Source: Rhynchopus euleeides (lineage: Eukaryota > Euglenozoa > Diplonemea > Diplonemida > Diplonemidae). From it: DNA of 64,000 nt. The notes below the pieces were generated by a model. That model had not been told where the DNA came from and did no database searches. It worked only from the letters and a program-made list of their open reading frames with translations. A program made the position numbers and the translations under genes. Position 1 is the first letter of the stretch. The number at the start of each line of letters is the position of its first letter. Positions 49,601-64,000 of this stretch are shown here, in pieces. Location: assembly GCA_963210315.1 (NCBI GenBank), contig OY723267.1:1-64000 (forward strand), read 5' to 3'.

Positions 49601-52600
49601 TTCGAAAATTCGTTTTATTTTTTTGGGTCAAAACATGTGAAAAATGGGTTCCTAAGGGAAATCCCTGCTATTTTCCCGGTTTGGGCCACACAGCCAACAT
49701 GAACGATTTCGCAGAAAACTGATGACCGTTTTCGATCCTGACATCGTGGGTATACCGGGGAATTCACGATAAAAAAAATCGACGAAAAAGTCGGAGTGCA
49801 CGATATTTTGCCACTGTAGGTGAAGTACCCACTTTTCCCCTTTGCCAAACAGGGAAAATGTCTTTATATAAACTTCTCCTGAACGGATCTTCGAATTTTT
49901 GATCGTAACCGGCCACAGTTGTAAATTTACTGGACCGCGGAATCCGAGAACATCGATCAGTTATCACAGAAATTAGTAGAAGATATTTCAGAAATTTTTC
50001 ACCCATTTACGGTTGAGGGTTATTATACTGTATTGCGGATTTGCGGGTAATTTCGGTGCGGGAACGGCGCCCCAAATATTCTGACGACTCATGAATCGTG
50101 CGAGTGCACCGTGAAACGTACGGATTCCATCTAGATAGTGGCTTTGGCTTGCAATTTTTTTTTCGAAAATTCGTTTTATTTTTTTGGGTCAAAACATGTG
50201 AAAAATGGGTTCCTAAGGGAAATCCCTGCTATTTTCCCGGTTTGGGCCACACAGCCAACATGAACGATTTCGCAGAAAACTGATGACCGTTTTCGATCCT
50301 GACATCGTGGGTATACCGGGGAATTCACGATAAAAAAAATCGACGAAAAAGTCGGAGTGCACGATATTTTGCCACTGTAGGTGAAGTACCCACTTTTCCC
50401 CTTTGCCAAACAGGGAAAATGTCTTTATATAAACTTCTCCTGAACGGATCTTCGAATTTTTGATCGTAACCGGCCACAGTTGTAAATTTACTGGACCGCG
50501 GAATCCGAGAACATCGATCAGTTATCACAGAAATTAGTAGAAGATATTTCAGAAATTTTTCACCCATTTACGGTTGAGGGTTATTATACTGTATTGCGGA
50601 TTTGCGGGTAATTTCGGTGCGGGAACGGCGCCCCAAATATTCTGACGACTCATGAATCGTGCGAGTGCACCGTGAAACGTACGGATTCCATCTAGATAGT
50701 GGCTTTGGCTTGCAATTTTTTTTTCGAAAATTCGTTTTATTTTTTTGGGTCAAAACATGTGAAAAATGGGTTCCTAAGGGAAATCCCTGCTATTTTCCCG
50801 GTTTGGGCCACACAGCCAACATGAACGATTTCGCAGAAAACTGATGACCGTTTTCGATCCTGACATCGTGGGTATACCGGGGAATTCACGATAAAAAACA
50901 TCGACGAAAAAGTCGGAGTGCACGATATTTTGCCACTGTAGGTGAAGTACCCACTTTTCCCCTTTGCCAAACAGGGAAAATGTCTTTATATAAACTTCTC
51001 CTGAACGGATCTTCGCATTTTTGATCGTAACCGGCCACAGTTGAAAATTTACTGGACCGCGGAATCCGAGAACATCGATCAGTTATCACAGAAATTAGTA
51101 GAAGATATTTCAGAAATTTTTCACCCATTTACGGTTGAGGGTTATTATACTGTATTGCGGATTTGCGGGTAATTTCGGTGCGGGAACGGCGCCCCAAATA
51201 TTCTGACGACTCATGAATCGTGCGAGTGCACCGTGAAACGTACGGATTCCATCTAGATAGTGGCTTTGGCTTGCAATTTTTTTTTCGAAAATTCGTTTTA
51301 TTTTTTTGGGTCAAAACATGTGAAAAATGGGTTCCTAAGGGAAATCCCTGCTATTTTCCCGGTTTGGGCCACACAGCCAACATGAACGATTTCGCAGAAA
51401 ACTGATGACCGTTTTCGATCCTGACATCGTGGGTATACCGGGGAATTCACGATAAAAAAAATCGACGAAAAAGTCGGAGTGCACGATATTTTGCCACTGT
51501 AGGTGAAGTACCCACTTTTCCCCTTTGCCAAACAGGGAAAATGTCTTTATATAAACTTCTCCTGAACGGATCTTCGAATTTTTGATCGTAACCGGCCACA
51601 GTTGTAAATTTACTGGACCGCGGAATCCGAGAACATCGATCAGTTATCACAGAAATTAGTAGAAGATATTTCAGAAATTTTTCACCCATTTACGGTTGAG
51701 GGTTATTATACTGTATTGCGGATTTGCGGGTAATTTCGGTGCGGGAACGGCGCCCCAAATATTCTGACGACTCATGAATCGTGCGAGTGCACCGTGAAAC
51801 GTACGGATTCCATCTAGATAGTGGCTTTGGCTTGCAATTTTGTTTTCGAAAATTCGTTTTATTTTTTTGGGTCAAAACATGTGAAAAATGGGTTCCTAAG
51901 GGAAATCCCTGCTATTTTCCCGGTTTGGGCCACACAGCCAACATGAACGATTTCGCAGAAAACTGATGACCGTTTTCGATCCTGACATCGTGGGTATACC
52001 GGGGAATTCACGATAAAAAAAATCGACGAAAAAGTCGGAGTGCACGATATTTTGCCACTGTAGGTGAAGTACCCACTTTTCCCCTTTGCCAAACAGGGAA
52101 AATGTCTTTATATAAACTTCTCCTGAACGGATCTTCGAATTTTTGATCGTAACCGGCCACAGTTGTAAATTTACTGGACCGCGGAATCCGAGAACATCGA
52201 TCAGTTATCACAGAAATTAGTAGAAGATATTTCAGAAATTTTTCACCCATTTACGGTTGAGGGTTATTATACTGTATTGCGGATTTGCGGGTAATTTCGG
52301 TGCGGGAACGGCGCCCCAAATATTCTGACGACTCATGAATCGTGCGAGTGCACCGTGAAACGTACGGATTCCATCTAGATAGTGGCTTTGGCTTGCAATT
52401 TTTTTTTCGAAAATTCGTTTTATTTTTTTGGGTCAAAACATGTGAAAAATGGGTTCCTAAGGGAAATCCCTGCTATTTTCCCGGTTTGGGCCACACAGCC
52501 AACATGAACGATTTCGCAGAAAACTGATGACCGTTTTCGATCCTGACATCGTGGGTATACCGGGGAATTCACGATAAAAAACATCGACGAAAAAGTCGGA

Positions 52601-55600
52601 GTGCACGATATTTTGCCACTGTAGGTGAAGTACCCACTTTTCCCCTTTGCCAAACAGGGAAAATGTCTTTATATAAACTTCTCCTGAACGGATCTTCGCA
52701 TTTTTGATCGTAACCGGCCACAGTTGAAAATTTACTGGACCGCGGAATCCGAGAACATCGATCAGTTATCACAGAAATTAGTAGAAGATATTTCAGAAAT
52801 TTTTCACCCATTTACGGTTGAGGGTTATTATACTGTATTGCGGATTTGCGGGTAATTTCGGTGCGGGAACGGCGCCCCAAATATTCTGACGACTCATGAA
52901 TCGTGCGAGTGCACCGTGAAACGTACGGATTCCATCTAGATAGTGGCTTTGGCTTGCAATTTTGTTTTCGAAAATTCGTTTTATTTTTTTGGGTCAAAAC
53001 ATGTGAAAAATGGGTTCCTAAGGGAAATCCCTGCTATTTTCCCGGTTTGGGCCACACAGCCAACATGAACGATTTCGCAGAAAACTGATGACCGTTTTCG
53101 ATCCTGACATCGTGGGTATACCGGGGAATTCACGATAAAAAAAATCGACGAAAAAGTCGGAGTGCACGATATTTTGCCACTGTAGGTGAAGTACCCACTT
53201 TTCCCCTTTGCCAAACAGGGAAAATGTCTTTATATAAACTTCTCCTGAACGGATCTTCGAATTTTTGATCGTAACCGGCCACAGTTGTAAATTTACTGGA
53301 CCGCGGAATCCGAGAACATCGATCAGTTATCACAGAAATTAGTAGAAGATATTTCAGAAATTTTTCACCCATTTACGGTTGAGGGTTATTATACTGTATT
53401 GCGGATTTGCGGGTAATTTCGGTGCGGGAACGGCGCCCCAAATATTCTGACGACTCATGAATCGTGCGAGTGCACCGTGAAACGTACGGATTCCATCTAG
53501 ATAGTGGCTTTGGCTTGCAATTTTTTTTTCGAAAATTCGTTTTATTTTTTTGGGTCAAAACATGTGAAAAATGGGTTCCTAAGGGAAATCCCTGCTATTT
53601 TCCCGGTTTGGGCCACACAGCCAACATGAACGATTTCGCAGAAAACTGATGACCGTTTTCGATCCTGACATCGTGGGTATACCGGGGAATTCACGATAAA
53701 AAACATCGACGAAAAAGTCGGAGTGCACGATATTTTGCCACTGTAGGTGAAGTACCCACTTTTCCCCTTTGCCAAACAGGGAAAATGTCTTTATATAAAC
53801 TTCTCCTGAACGGATCCTCGCATTTTTGATCGTAACCGGCCACAGTTGAAAATTTACTGGACCGCGGAATCCGAGAACATCGATCAGTTATCACAGAAAT
53901 TAGTAGAAGATATTTCAGAAATTTTTCACCCATTTACGGTTGAGGGTTATTATACTGTATTGCGGATTTGCGGGTAATTTCGGTGCGGGAACGGCGCCCC
54001 AAATATTCTGACGACTCATGAATCGTGCGAGTGCACCGTGAAACGTACGGATTCCATCTAGATAGTGGCTTTGGCTTGCAATTTTTTTTTCGAAAATTCG
54101 TTTTATTTTTTTGGGTCAAAACATGTGAAAAATGGGTTCCTAAGGGAAATCCCTGCTATTTTCCCGGTTTGGGCCACACAGCCAACATGAACGATTTCGC
54201 AGAAAACTGATGACCGTTTTCGATCCTGACATCGTGGGTATACCGGGGAATTCACGATAAAAAACATCGACGAAAAAGTCGGAGTGCACGATATTTTGCC
54301 ACTGTAGGTGAAGTACCCACTTTTCCCCTTTGCCAAACAGGGAAAATGTCTTTATATAAACTTCTCCTGAACGGATCTTCGCATTTTTGATCGTAACCGG
54401 CCACAGTTGAAAATTTACTGGACCGCGGAATCCGAGAACATCGATCAGTTATCACAGAAATTAGTAGAAGATATTTCAGAAATTTTTCACCCATTTACGG
54501 TTGAGGGTTATTATACTGTATTGCGGATTTGCGGGTAATTTCGGTGCGGGAACGGCGCCCCAAATATTCTGACGACTCATGAATCGTGCGAGTGCACCGT
54601 GAAACGTACGGATTCCATCTAGATAGTGGCTTTGGCTTGCAATTTTTTTTTCGAAAATTCGTTTTATTTTTTTGGGTCAAAACATGTGAAAAATGGGTTC
54701 CTAAGGGAAATCCCTGCTATTTTCCCGGTTTGGGCCACACAGCCAACATGAACGATTTCGCAGAAAACTGATGACCGTTTTCGATCCTGACATCGTGGGT
54801 ATACCGGGGAATTCACGATAAAAAACATCGACGAAAAAGTCGGAGTGCACGATATTTTGCCACTGTAGGTGAAGTACCCACTTTTCCCCTTTGCCAAACA
54901 GGGAAAATGTCTTTATATAAACTTCTCCTGAACGGATCCTCGCATTTTTGATCGTAACCGGCCACAGTCGAAAATTTACTGGACCGCGGAATCCGAGAAC
55001 ATCGATCAGTTATCACAGAAATTAGTAGAAGATATTTCAGAAATTTTTCACCCATTTACGGTTGAGGGTTATTATACTGTATTGCGGATTTGCGGGTAAT
55101 TTCGGTGCGGGAACGGCGCCCCAAATATTCTGACGACTCATGAATCGTGCGAGTGCACCGTGAAACGTACGGATTCCATCTAGATAGTGGCTTTGGCTTG
55201 CAATTTTTTTTTCGAAAATTCGTTTTATTTTTTTGGGTCAAAACATGTGAAAAATGGGTTCCTAAGGGAAATCCCTGCTATTTTCCCGGTTTGGGCCACA
55301 CAGCCAACATGAACGATTTCGCAGAAAACTGATGACCGTTTTCGATCCTGACATCGTGGGTATACCGGGGAATTCACGATAAAAAACATCGACGAAAAAG
55401 TCGGAGTGCACGATATTTTGCCACTGTAGGTGAAGTACCCACTTTTCCCCTTTGCCAAACAGGGAAAATGTCTTTATATAAACTTCTCCTGAACGGATCT
55501 TCGCATTTTTGATCGTAACCGGCCACAGTTGAAAATGTACTGGACCGCGGAATCCGAGAACATCGATCAGTTATCACAGAAATTAGTAGAAGATATTTCA

Positions 55601-58600
55601 GAAATTTTTCACCCATTTACGGTTGAGGGTTATTATACTGTATTGCGGATTTGCGGGTAATTTCGGTGCGGGAACGGCGCCCCAAATATTCTGACGACTC
55701 ATGAATCGTGCGAGTGCACCGTGAAACGTACGGATTCCATCTAGATAGTGGCTTTGGCTTGCAATTTTTTTTTCGAAAATTCGTTTTATTTTTTTGGGTC
55801 AAAACATGTGAAAAATGGGTTCCTAAGGGAAATCCCTGCTATTTTCCCGGTTTGGGCCACACAGCCAACATGAACGATTTCGCAGAAAACTGATGACCGT
55901 TTTCGATCCTGACATCGTGGGTATACCGGGGAATTCACGATAAAAAACATCGACGAAAAAGTCGGAGTGCACGATATTTTGCCACTGTAGGTGAAGTACC
56001 CACTTTTCCCCTTTGCCAAACAGGGAAAATGTCTTTATATAAACTTCTCCTGAACGGATCCTCGCATTTTTGATCGTAACCGGCCACAGTTGAAAATTTA
56101 CTGGACCGCGGAATCCGAGAACATCGATCAGTTATCACAGAAATTAGTAGAAGATATTTCAGAAATTTTTCACCCATTTACGGTTGAGGGTTATTATACT
56201 GTATTGCGGATTTGCGGGTAATTTCGGTGCGGGAACGGCGCCCCAAATATTCTGACGACTCATGAATCGTGCGAGTGCACCGTGAAACGTACGGATTCCA
56301 TCTAGATAGTGGCTTTGGCTTGCAATTTTTTTTTCGAAAATTCGTTTTATTTTTTTGGGTCAAAACATGTGAAAAATGGGTTCCTAAGGGAAATCCCTGC
56401 TATTTTCCCGGTTTGGGCCACACAGCCAACATGAACGATTTCGCAGAAAACTGATGACCGTTTTCGATCCTGACATCGTGGGTATACCGGGGAATTCACG
56501 ATAAAAAACATCGACGAAAAAGTCGGAGTGCACGATATTTTGCCACTGTAGGTGAAGTACCCACTTTTCCCCTTTGCCAAACAGGGAAAATGTCTTTATA
56601 TAAACTTCTCCTGAACGGATCCTCGCATTTTTGATCGTAACCGGCCACAGTTGAAAATTTACTGGACCGCGGAATCCGAGAACATCGATCAGTTATCACA
56701 GAAATTAGTAGAAGATATTTCAGAAATTTTTCACCCATTTACGGTTGAGGGTTATTATACTGTATTGCGGATTTGCGGGTAATTTCGGTGCGGGAACGGC
56801 GCCCCAAATATTCTGACGACTCATGAATCGTGCGAGTGCACCGTGAAACGTACGGATTCCATCTAGATAGTGGCTTTGGCTTGCAATTTTTTTTTCGAAA
56901 ATTCGTTTTATTTTTTTGGGTCAAAACATGTGAAAAATGGGTTCCTAAGGGAAATCCCTGCTATTTTCCCGGTTTGGGCCACACAGCCAACATGAACGAT
57001 TTCGCAGAGAACTGATGACCGTTTTCGATCCTGACATCGTGGGTATACCGGGGAATTCACGATAAAAAACATCGACGAAAAAGTCGGAGTGCACGATATT
57101 TTGCCACTGTAGGTGAAGTACCCACTTTTCCCCTTTGCCAAACAGGGAAAATGTCTTTATATAAACTTCTCCTGAACGGATCCTCGCATTTTTGATCGTA
57201 ACCGGCCACAGTTGAAAATTTACTGGACCGCGGAATCCGAGAACATCGATCAGTTATCACAGAAATTAGTAGAAGATATTTCAGAAATTTTTCACCCATT
57301 TACGGTTGAGGGTTATTATACTGTATTGCGGATTTGCGGGTAATTTCGGTGCGGGAACGGCGCCCCAAATATTCTGACGACTCATGAATCGTGCGAGTGC
57401 ACCGTGAAACGTACGGATTCCATCTAGATAGTGGCTTTGGCTTGCAATTTTGTTTTCGAAAATTCGTTTTATTTTTTTGGGTCAAAACATGTGAAAAATG
57501 GGTTCCTAAGGGAAATCCCTGCTATTTTCCCGGTTTGGGCCACACAGCCAACATGAACGATTTCGCAGAGAACTGATGACCGTTTTCGATCCTGACATCG
57601 TGGGTATACCGGGGAATTCACGATAAAACACATCGACGAAAAAGTCGGAGTGCACGATATTTTGCCACTGTAGGTGAAGTACCCACTTTTCCCCTTTGCC
57701 AAACAGGGAAAATGTCTTTATATAAACTTCTCCTGAACGGATCTTCGAATTTTTGATCGTAACCGGCCACAGTTGTAAATTTACTGGACCGCGGAATCCG
57801 AGAACATCGATCAGTTATCACAGAAATTAGTAGAAGATATTTCAGAAATTTTTCACCCATTTACGGTTGAGGGTTATTATACTGTATTGCGGATTTGCGG
57901 GTAATTTCGGTGCGGGAACGGCGCCCCAAATATTCTGACGACTCATGAATCGTGCGAGTGCACCGTGAAACGTACGGATTCCATCTAGATAGTGGCTTTG
58001 GCTTGCAATTTTGTTTTCGAAAATTCGTTTTATTTTTTTGGGTCAAAACATGTGAAAAATGGGTTCCTAAGGGAAATCCCTGCTATTTTCCCGGTTTGGG
58101 CCACACAGCCAACATGAACGATTTCGCAGAGAACTGATGACCGTTTTCGATCCTGACATCGTGGGTATACCGGGGAATTCACGATAAAAAACATCGACGA
58201 AAAAGTCGGAGTGCACGATATTTTGCCACTGTAGGTGAAGTACCCACTTTTCCCCTTTGCCAAACAGGGAAAATGTCTTTATATAAACTTCTCCTGAACG
58301 GATCTTCGCATTTTTGATCGTAACCGGCCACAGTTGAAAATTTACTGGACCGCGGAATCCGAGAACATCGATCAGTTATCACAGAAATTAGTAGAAGATA
58401 TTTCAGAAATTTTTCACCCATTTACGGTTGAGGGTTATTATACTGTATTGCGGATTTGCGGGTAATTTCGGTGCGGGAACGGCGCCCCAAATATTCTGAC
58501 GACTCATGAATCGTGCGAGTGCACCGTGAAACGTACGGATTCCATCTAGATAGTGGCTTTGGCTTGCAATTTTTTTTTCGAAAATTCGTTTTATTTTTTT

Positions 58601-61600
58601 GGGTCAAAACATGTGAAAAATGGGTTCCTAAGGGAAATCCCTGCTATTTTCCCGGTTTGGGCCACACAGCCAACATGAACGATTTCGCAGAAAACTGATG
58701 ACCGTTTTCGATCCTGACATCGTGGGTATACCGGGGAATTCACGATAAAAAACATCGACGAAAAAGTCGGAGTGCACGATATTTTGCCACTGTAGGTGAA
58801 GTACCCACTTTTCCCCTTTGCCAAACAGGGAAAATGTCTTTATATAAACTTCTCCTGAACGGATCTTCGAATTTTTGATCGTAACCGGCCACAGTTGTAA
58901 ATTTACTGGACCGCGGAATCCGAGAACATCGATCAGTTATCACAGAAATTAGTAGAAGATATTTCAGAAATTTTTCACCCATTTACGGTTGAGGGTTATT
59001 ATACTGTATTGCGGATTTGCGGGTAATTTCGGTGCGGGAACGGCGCCCCAAATATTCTGACGACTCATGAATCGTGCGAGTGCACCGTGAAACGTACGGA
59101 TTCCATCTAGATAGTGGCTTTGGCTTGCAATTTTTTTTTCGAAAATTCGTTTTATTTTTTTGGGTCAAAACATGTGAAAAATGGGTTCCTAAGGGAAATC
59201 CCTGCTATTTTCCCGGTTTGGGCCACACAGCCAACATGAACGATTTCGCAGAAAACTGATGACCGTTTTCGATCCTGACATCGTGGGTATACCGGGGAAT
59301 TCACGATAAAAAAAATCGACGAAAAAGTCGGAGTGCACGATATTTTGCCACTGTAGGTGAAGTACCCACTTTTCCCCTTTGCCAAACAGGGAAAATGTCT
59401 TTATATAAACTTCTCCTGAACGGATCTTCGAATTTTTGATCGTAACCGGCCACAGTTGTAAATTTACTGGACCGCGGAATCCGAGAACATCGATCAGTTA
59501 TCACAGAAATTAGTAGAAGATATTTCAGAAATTTTTCACCCATTTACGGTTGAGGGTTATTATACTGTATTGCGGATTTGCGGGTAATTTCGGTGCGGGA
59601 ACGGCGCCCCAAATATTCTGACGACTCATGAATCGTGCGAGTGCACCGTGAAACGTACGGATTCCATCTAGATAGTGGCTTTGGCTTGCAATTTTTTTTT
59701 CGAAAATTCGTTTTATTTTTTTGGGTCAAAACATGTGAAAAATGGGTTCCTAAGGGAAATCCCTGCTATTTTCCCGGTTTGGGCCACACAGCCAACATGA
59801 ACGATTTCGCAGAAAACTGATGACCGTTTTCGATCCTGACATCGTGGGTATACCGGGGAATTCACGATAAAAAACATCGACGAAAAAGTCGGAGTGCACG
59901 ATATTTTGCCACTGTAGGTGAAGTACCCACTTTTCCCCTTTGCCAAACAGGGAAAATGTCTTTATATAAACTTCTCCTGAACGGATCCTCGCATTTTTGA
60001 TCGTAACCGGCCACAGTTGAAAATTTACTGGACCGCGGAATCCGAGAACATCGATCAGTTATCACAGAAATTAGTAGAAGATATTTCAGAAATTTTTCAC
60101 CCATTTACGGTTGAGGGTTATTATACTGTATTGCGGATTTGCGGGTAATTTCGGTGCGGGAACGGCGCCCCAAATATTCTGACGACTCATGAATCGTGCG
60201 AGTGCACCGTGAAACGTACGGATTCCATCTAGATAGTGGCTTTGGCTTGCAATTTTTTTTTCGAAAATTCGTTTTATTTTTTTGGGTCAAAACATGTGAA
60301 AAATGGGTTCCTAAGGGAAATCCCTGCTATTTTCCCGGTTTGGGCCACACAGCCAACATGAACGATTTCGCAGAGAACTGATGACCGTTTTCGATCCTGA
60401 CATCGTGGGTATACCGGGGAATTCACGATAAAAAACATCGACGAAAAAGTCGGAGTGCACGATATTTTGCCACTGTAGGTGAAGTACCCACTTTTCCCCT
60501 TTGCCAAACAGGGAAAATGTCTTTATATAAACTTCTCCTGAACGGATCCTCGCATTTTTGATCGTAACCGGCCACAGTTGAAAATTTACTGGACCGCGGA
60601 ATCCGAGAACATCGATCAGTTATCACAGAAATTAGTAGAAGATATTTCAGAAATTTTTCACCCATTTACGGTTGAGGGTTATTATACTGTATTGCGGATT
60701 TGCGGGTAATTTCGGTGCGGGAACGGCGCCCCAAATATTCTGACGACTCATGAATCGTGCGAGTGCACCGTGAAACGTACGGATTCCATCTAGATAGTGG
60801 CTTTGGCTTGCAATTCTTTTTTCGAAAATTCGTTTTATTTTTTTGGGTCAAAACATGTGAAAAATGGGTTCCTAAGGGAAATCCCTGCTATTTTCCCGGT
60901 TTGGGCCACACAGCCAACATGAACGATTTCGCAGAGAACTGATGACCGTTTTCGATCCTGACATCGTGGGTATACCGGGGAATTCACGATAAAAACCATC
61001 GACGAAAAAGTCGGAGTGCACGATATTTTGCCACTGTAGGTGAAGTACCCACTTTTCCCCTTTGCCAAACAGGGAAAATGTCTTTATATATACTTCTCCT
61101 GAACGGATCTTCGCATTTTTGATCGTAACCGGCCACAGTTGAAAATTTACTGGACCGCGGAATCCGAGAACATCGATCAGTTATCACAGAAATTAGTAGA
61201 AGATATTTCAGAAATTTTTCACCCATTTACGGTTGAGGGTTATTATACTGTATTGCGGATTTGCGGGTAATTTCGGTGCGGGAACGGCGCCCCAAATATT
61301 CTGACGACTCATGAATCGTGCGAGTGCACCGTGAAACGTACGGATTCCATCTAGATAGTGGCTTTGGCTTGCAATTTTGTTTTCGAAAATTCGTTTTATT
61401 TTTTTGGGTCAAAACATGTGAAAAATGGGTTCCTAAGGGAAATCCCTGCTATTTTCCCGGTTTGGGCCACACAGCCAACATGAACGATTTCGCAGAGAAC
61501 TGATGACCGTTTTCGATCCTGACATCGTGGGTATACCGGGGAATTCACGATAAAAAACATCGACGAAAAAGTCGGAGTGCACGATATTTTGCCACTGTAG

Positions 61601-64000
61601 GTGAAGTACCCACTTTTCCCCTTTGCCAAACAGGGAAAATGTCTTTATATAAACTTCTCCTGAACGGATCTTCGAATTTTTGATCGTAACCGGCCACAGT
61701 TGTAAATTTACTGGACCGCGGAATCCGAGAACATCGATCAGTTATCACAGAAATTAGTAGAAGATATTTCAGAAATTTTTCACCCATTTACGGTTGAGGG
61801 TTATTATACTGTATTGCGGATTTGCGGGTAATTTCGGTGCGGGAACGGCGCCCCAAATATTCTGACGACTCATGAATCGTGCGAGTGCACCGTGAAACGT
61901 ACGGATTCCATCTAGATAGTGGCTTTGGCTTGCAATTTTTTTTTCGAAAATTCGTTTTATTTTTTTGGGTCAAAACATGTGAAAAATGGGTTCCTAAGGG
62001 AAATCCCTGCTATTTTCCCGGTTTGGGCCACACAGCCAACATGAACGATTTCGCAGAAAACTGATGACCGTTTTCGATCCTGACATCGTGGGTATACCGG
62101 GGAATTCACGATAAAAAAAATCGACGAAAAAGTCGGAGTGCACGATATTTTGCCACTGTAGGTGAAGTACCCACTTTTCCCCTTTGCCAAACAGGGAAAA
62201 TGTCTTTATATAAACTTCTCCTGAACGGATCTTCGAATTTTTGATCGTAACCGGCCACAGTTGTAAATTTACTGGACCGCGGAATCCGAGAACATCGATC
62301 AGTTATCACAGAAATTAGTAGAAGATATTTCAGAAATTTTTCACCCATTTACGGTTGAGGGTTATTATACTGTATTGCGGATTTGCGGGTAATTTCGGTG
62401 CGGGAACGGCGCCCCAAATATTCTGACGACTCATGAATCGTGCGAGTGCACCGTGAAACGTACGGATTCCATCTAGATAGTGGCTTTGGCTTGCAATTTT
62501 TTTTTCGAAAATTCGTTTTATTTTTTTGGGTCAAAACATGTGAAAAATGGGTTCCTAAGGGAAATCCCTGCTATTTTCCCGGTTTGGGCCACACAGCCAA
62601 CATGAACGATTTCGCAGAAAACTGATGACCGTTTTCGATCCTGACATCGTGGGTATACCGGGGAATTCACGATAAAAAACATCGACGAAAAAGTCGGAGT
62701 GCACGATATTTTGCCACTGTAGGTGAAGTACCCACTTTTCCCCTTTGCCAAACAGGGAAAATGTCTTTATATAAACTTCTCCTAAACGGATCCTCGCATT
62801 TTTGATCGTAACCGGCCACAGTTGAAAATTTACTGGACCGCGGAATCCGAGAACATCGATCAGTTATCACAGAAATTAGTAGAAGATATTTCAGAAATTT
62901 TTCACCCATTTACGGTTGAGGGTTATTATACTGTATTGCGGATTTGCGGGTAATTTCGGTGCGGGAACGGCGCCCCAAATATTCTGACGACTCATGAATC
63001 GTGCGAGTGCACCGTGAAACGTACGGATTCCATCTAGATAGTGGCTTTGGCTTGCAATTTTTTTTTCGAAAATTCGTTTTATTTTTTTGGGTCAAAACAT
63101 GTGAAAAATGGGTTCCTAAGGGAAATCCCTGCTATTTTCCCGGTTTGGGCCACACAGCCAACATGAACGATTTCGCAGAGAACTGATGACCGTTTTCGAT
63201 CCTGACATCGTGGGTATACCGGGGAATTCACGATAAAAAACATCGACGAAAAAGTCGGAGTGCACGATATTTTGCCACTGTAGGTGAAGTACCCACTTTT
63301 CCCCTTTGCCAAACAGGGAAAATGTCTTTATATAAACTTCTCCTGAACGGATCTTCGCATTTTTGATCGTAACCGGCCACAGTTGAAAATTTACTGGACC
63401 GCGGAATCCGAGAACATCGATCAGTTATCACAGAAATTAGTAGAAGATATTTCAGAAATTTTTCACCCATTTACGGTTGAGGGTTATTATACTGTATTGC
63501 GGATTTGCGGGTAATTTCGGTGCGGGAACGGCGCCCCAAATATTCTGACGACTCATGAATCGTGCGAGTGCACCGTGAAACGTACGGATTCCATCTAGAT
63601 AGTGGCTTTGGCTTGCAATTTTTTTTTCGAAAATTCGTTTTATTTTTTTGGGTCAAAACATGTGAAAAATGGGTTCCTAAGGGAAATCCCTGCTATTTTC
63701 CCGGTTTGGGCCACACAGCCAACATGAACGATTTCGCAGAGAACTGATGACCGTTTTCGATCCTGACATCGTGGGTATACCGGGGAATTCACGATAAAAA
63801 ACATCGACGAAAAAGTCGGAGTGCACGATATTTTGCCACTGTAGGTGAAGTACCCACTTTTCCCCTTTGCCAAACAGGGAAAATGTCTTTATATAAACTT
63901 CTCCTGAACGGATCCTCGCATTTTTGATCGTAACCGGCCACAGTTGAAAATTTACTGGACCGCGGAATCCGAGAACATCGATCAGTTATCACAGAAATTA
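46656..64000. repeat. Satellite B tandem array, 561-bp monomer
   Basis: Monomers begin ATTATACTG at 46656, 47217 and then every 561 bp to 63486: 30 complete monomers and a 515-bp partial one cut by the window edge. Each begins with the octamer-like GCGGATTTGCGGGTAATTT. Unlike satellite A, variants are present: AAAAAAATCG or AAAAACATCG, TCGAATTT or TCGCATTT, TTGTAAAT or TTGAAAAT, usually linked as two haplotypes. The first monomer, next to the octamers, is the most divergent. It shares the 34-bp box and GAAAACTGATGACC with satellite A. Three short recurring frames (61, 77 and 80 codons) are not considered genes. Confidence 0.97.
47147..47180. other. 34-bp box shared with satellite A (first B instance)
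   Basis: Matches 225-258 at 32 of 34 positions; the two variable positions are the base after ATCGATCAGTT and the base after TCACAGAAATTAGT. It lies about 33 bp before the next monomer joint, a position similar to that in satellite A (about 28 bp). Confidence 0.7.

Larger units (their letters stand above)
39934..64000 (-). mobile_element. Unit 3: leader, degenerate body, octamers, satellite B (open at right)
   Basis: It starts with the same leader as units 1 and 2 and has the same octamer entry junction at about 42173-42192. The two transposon genes are missing. In their place is about 2 kb of largely unrecognised DNA with a short relic of the OTU region at its right end. The satellite tail is family B rather than A. 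It is best read as a non-autonomous or eroded relative of the Helitron units. Strand is given by homology of the OTU relic. Confidence 0.55.

Noticed and set aside
46732-63992. 61-, 77- and 80-codon frames in every satellite B monomer
   Set aside because: They overlap on opposite strands, have no recognisable domain and simply follow the 561-bp period.

Overview
The window comes from a nuclear eukaryotic genome. It is almost entirely transposon and satellite DNA, and I recognise no host housekeeping gene. The reasons are three kilobase-scale arrays of the octamer TTTGCGGG, two homogeneous satellite families with monomers of about 571 and 561 bp, two Helitron-type rolling-circle transposons, and a poly(A)-tailed retroposon flanked by a target-site duplication. 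The standard genetic code reads through a 2253-codon gene. The host lineage cannot be named from this sequence; a microbial eukaryote or alga would fit.

Layout on the + strand: 1-16154 is satellite A (27 complete, nearly identical monomers plus partial ends). 16155-29787 is unit 1: a conserved leader, a Helitron with all genes on the minus strand (broken), about 400 octamers, then a truncated satellite A' monomer. 29788-39933 is unit 2: the same leader, an intact Helitron, 44 octamers and 1.8 satellite A' monomers. 39934-64000 is unit 3: the leader again, about 2 kb of largely unrecognised DNA ending in a decayed fragment of the Helitron OTU domain, about 558 octamers, and satellite B (30 complete monomers and a partial one) running off the window. 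The three units share order and orientation, so they form a head-to-tail series.

Each complete Helitron carries two genes read leftward. The first encodes a protein of about 317 residues with C2HC zinc fingers and an acidic, SUMO-interaction-like middle. The second encodes a giant protein with, in order, several membrane-spanning segments, three C2HC fingers, a Helitron cysteine cluster, an HUH/two-tyrosine Rep nuclease, a PIF1-family helicase and an OTU cysteine protease. In unit 2 this gene is open from end to end. In unit 1 it is split just before the HUH motif by a 1.1 kb poly(A)-tailed retroposon, and it also carries a 37-codon CAA expansion.

The main inference is that the octamer arrays and satellites are parts of the transposon rather than its target. 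The same short sequence always leads into the octamers, the octamers always fuse to a satellite monomer at the same phase (GGGTT then ACTATA or ATTATA), and the A-type arrays always stop at the same point against the same leader. Satellites A and B also share a 34-bp box. The locus therefore looks like a rolling-circle transposon lineage that carries and expands its own satellite DNA.
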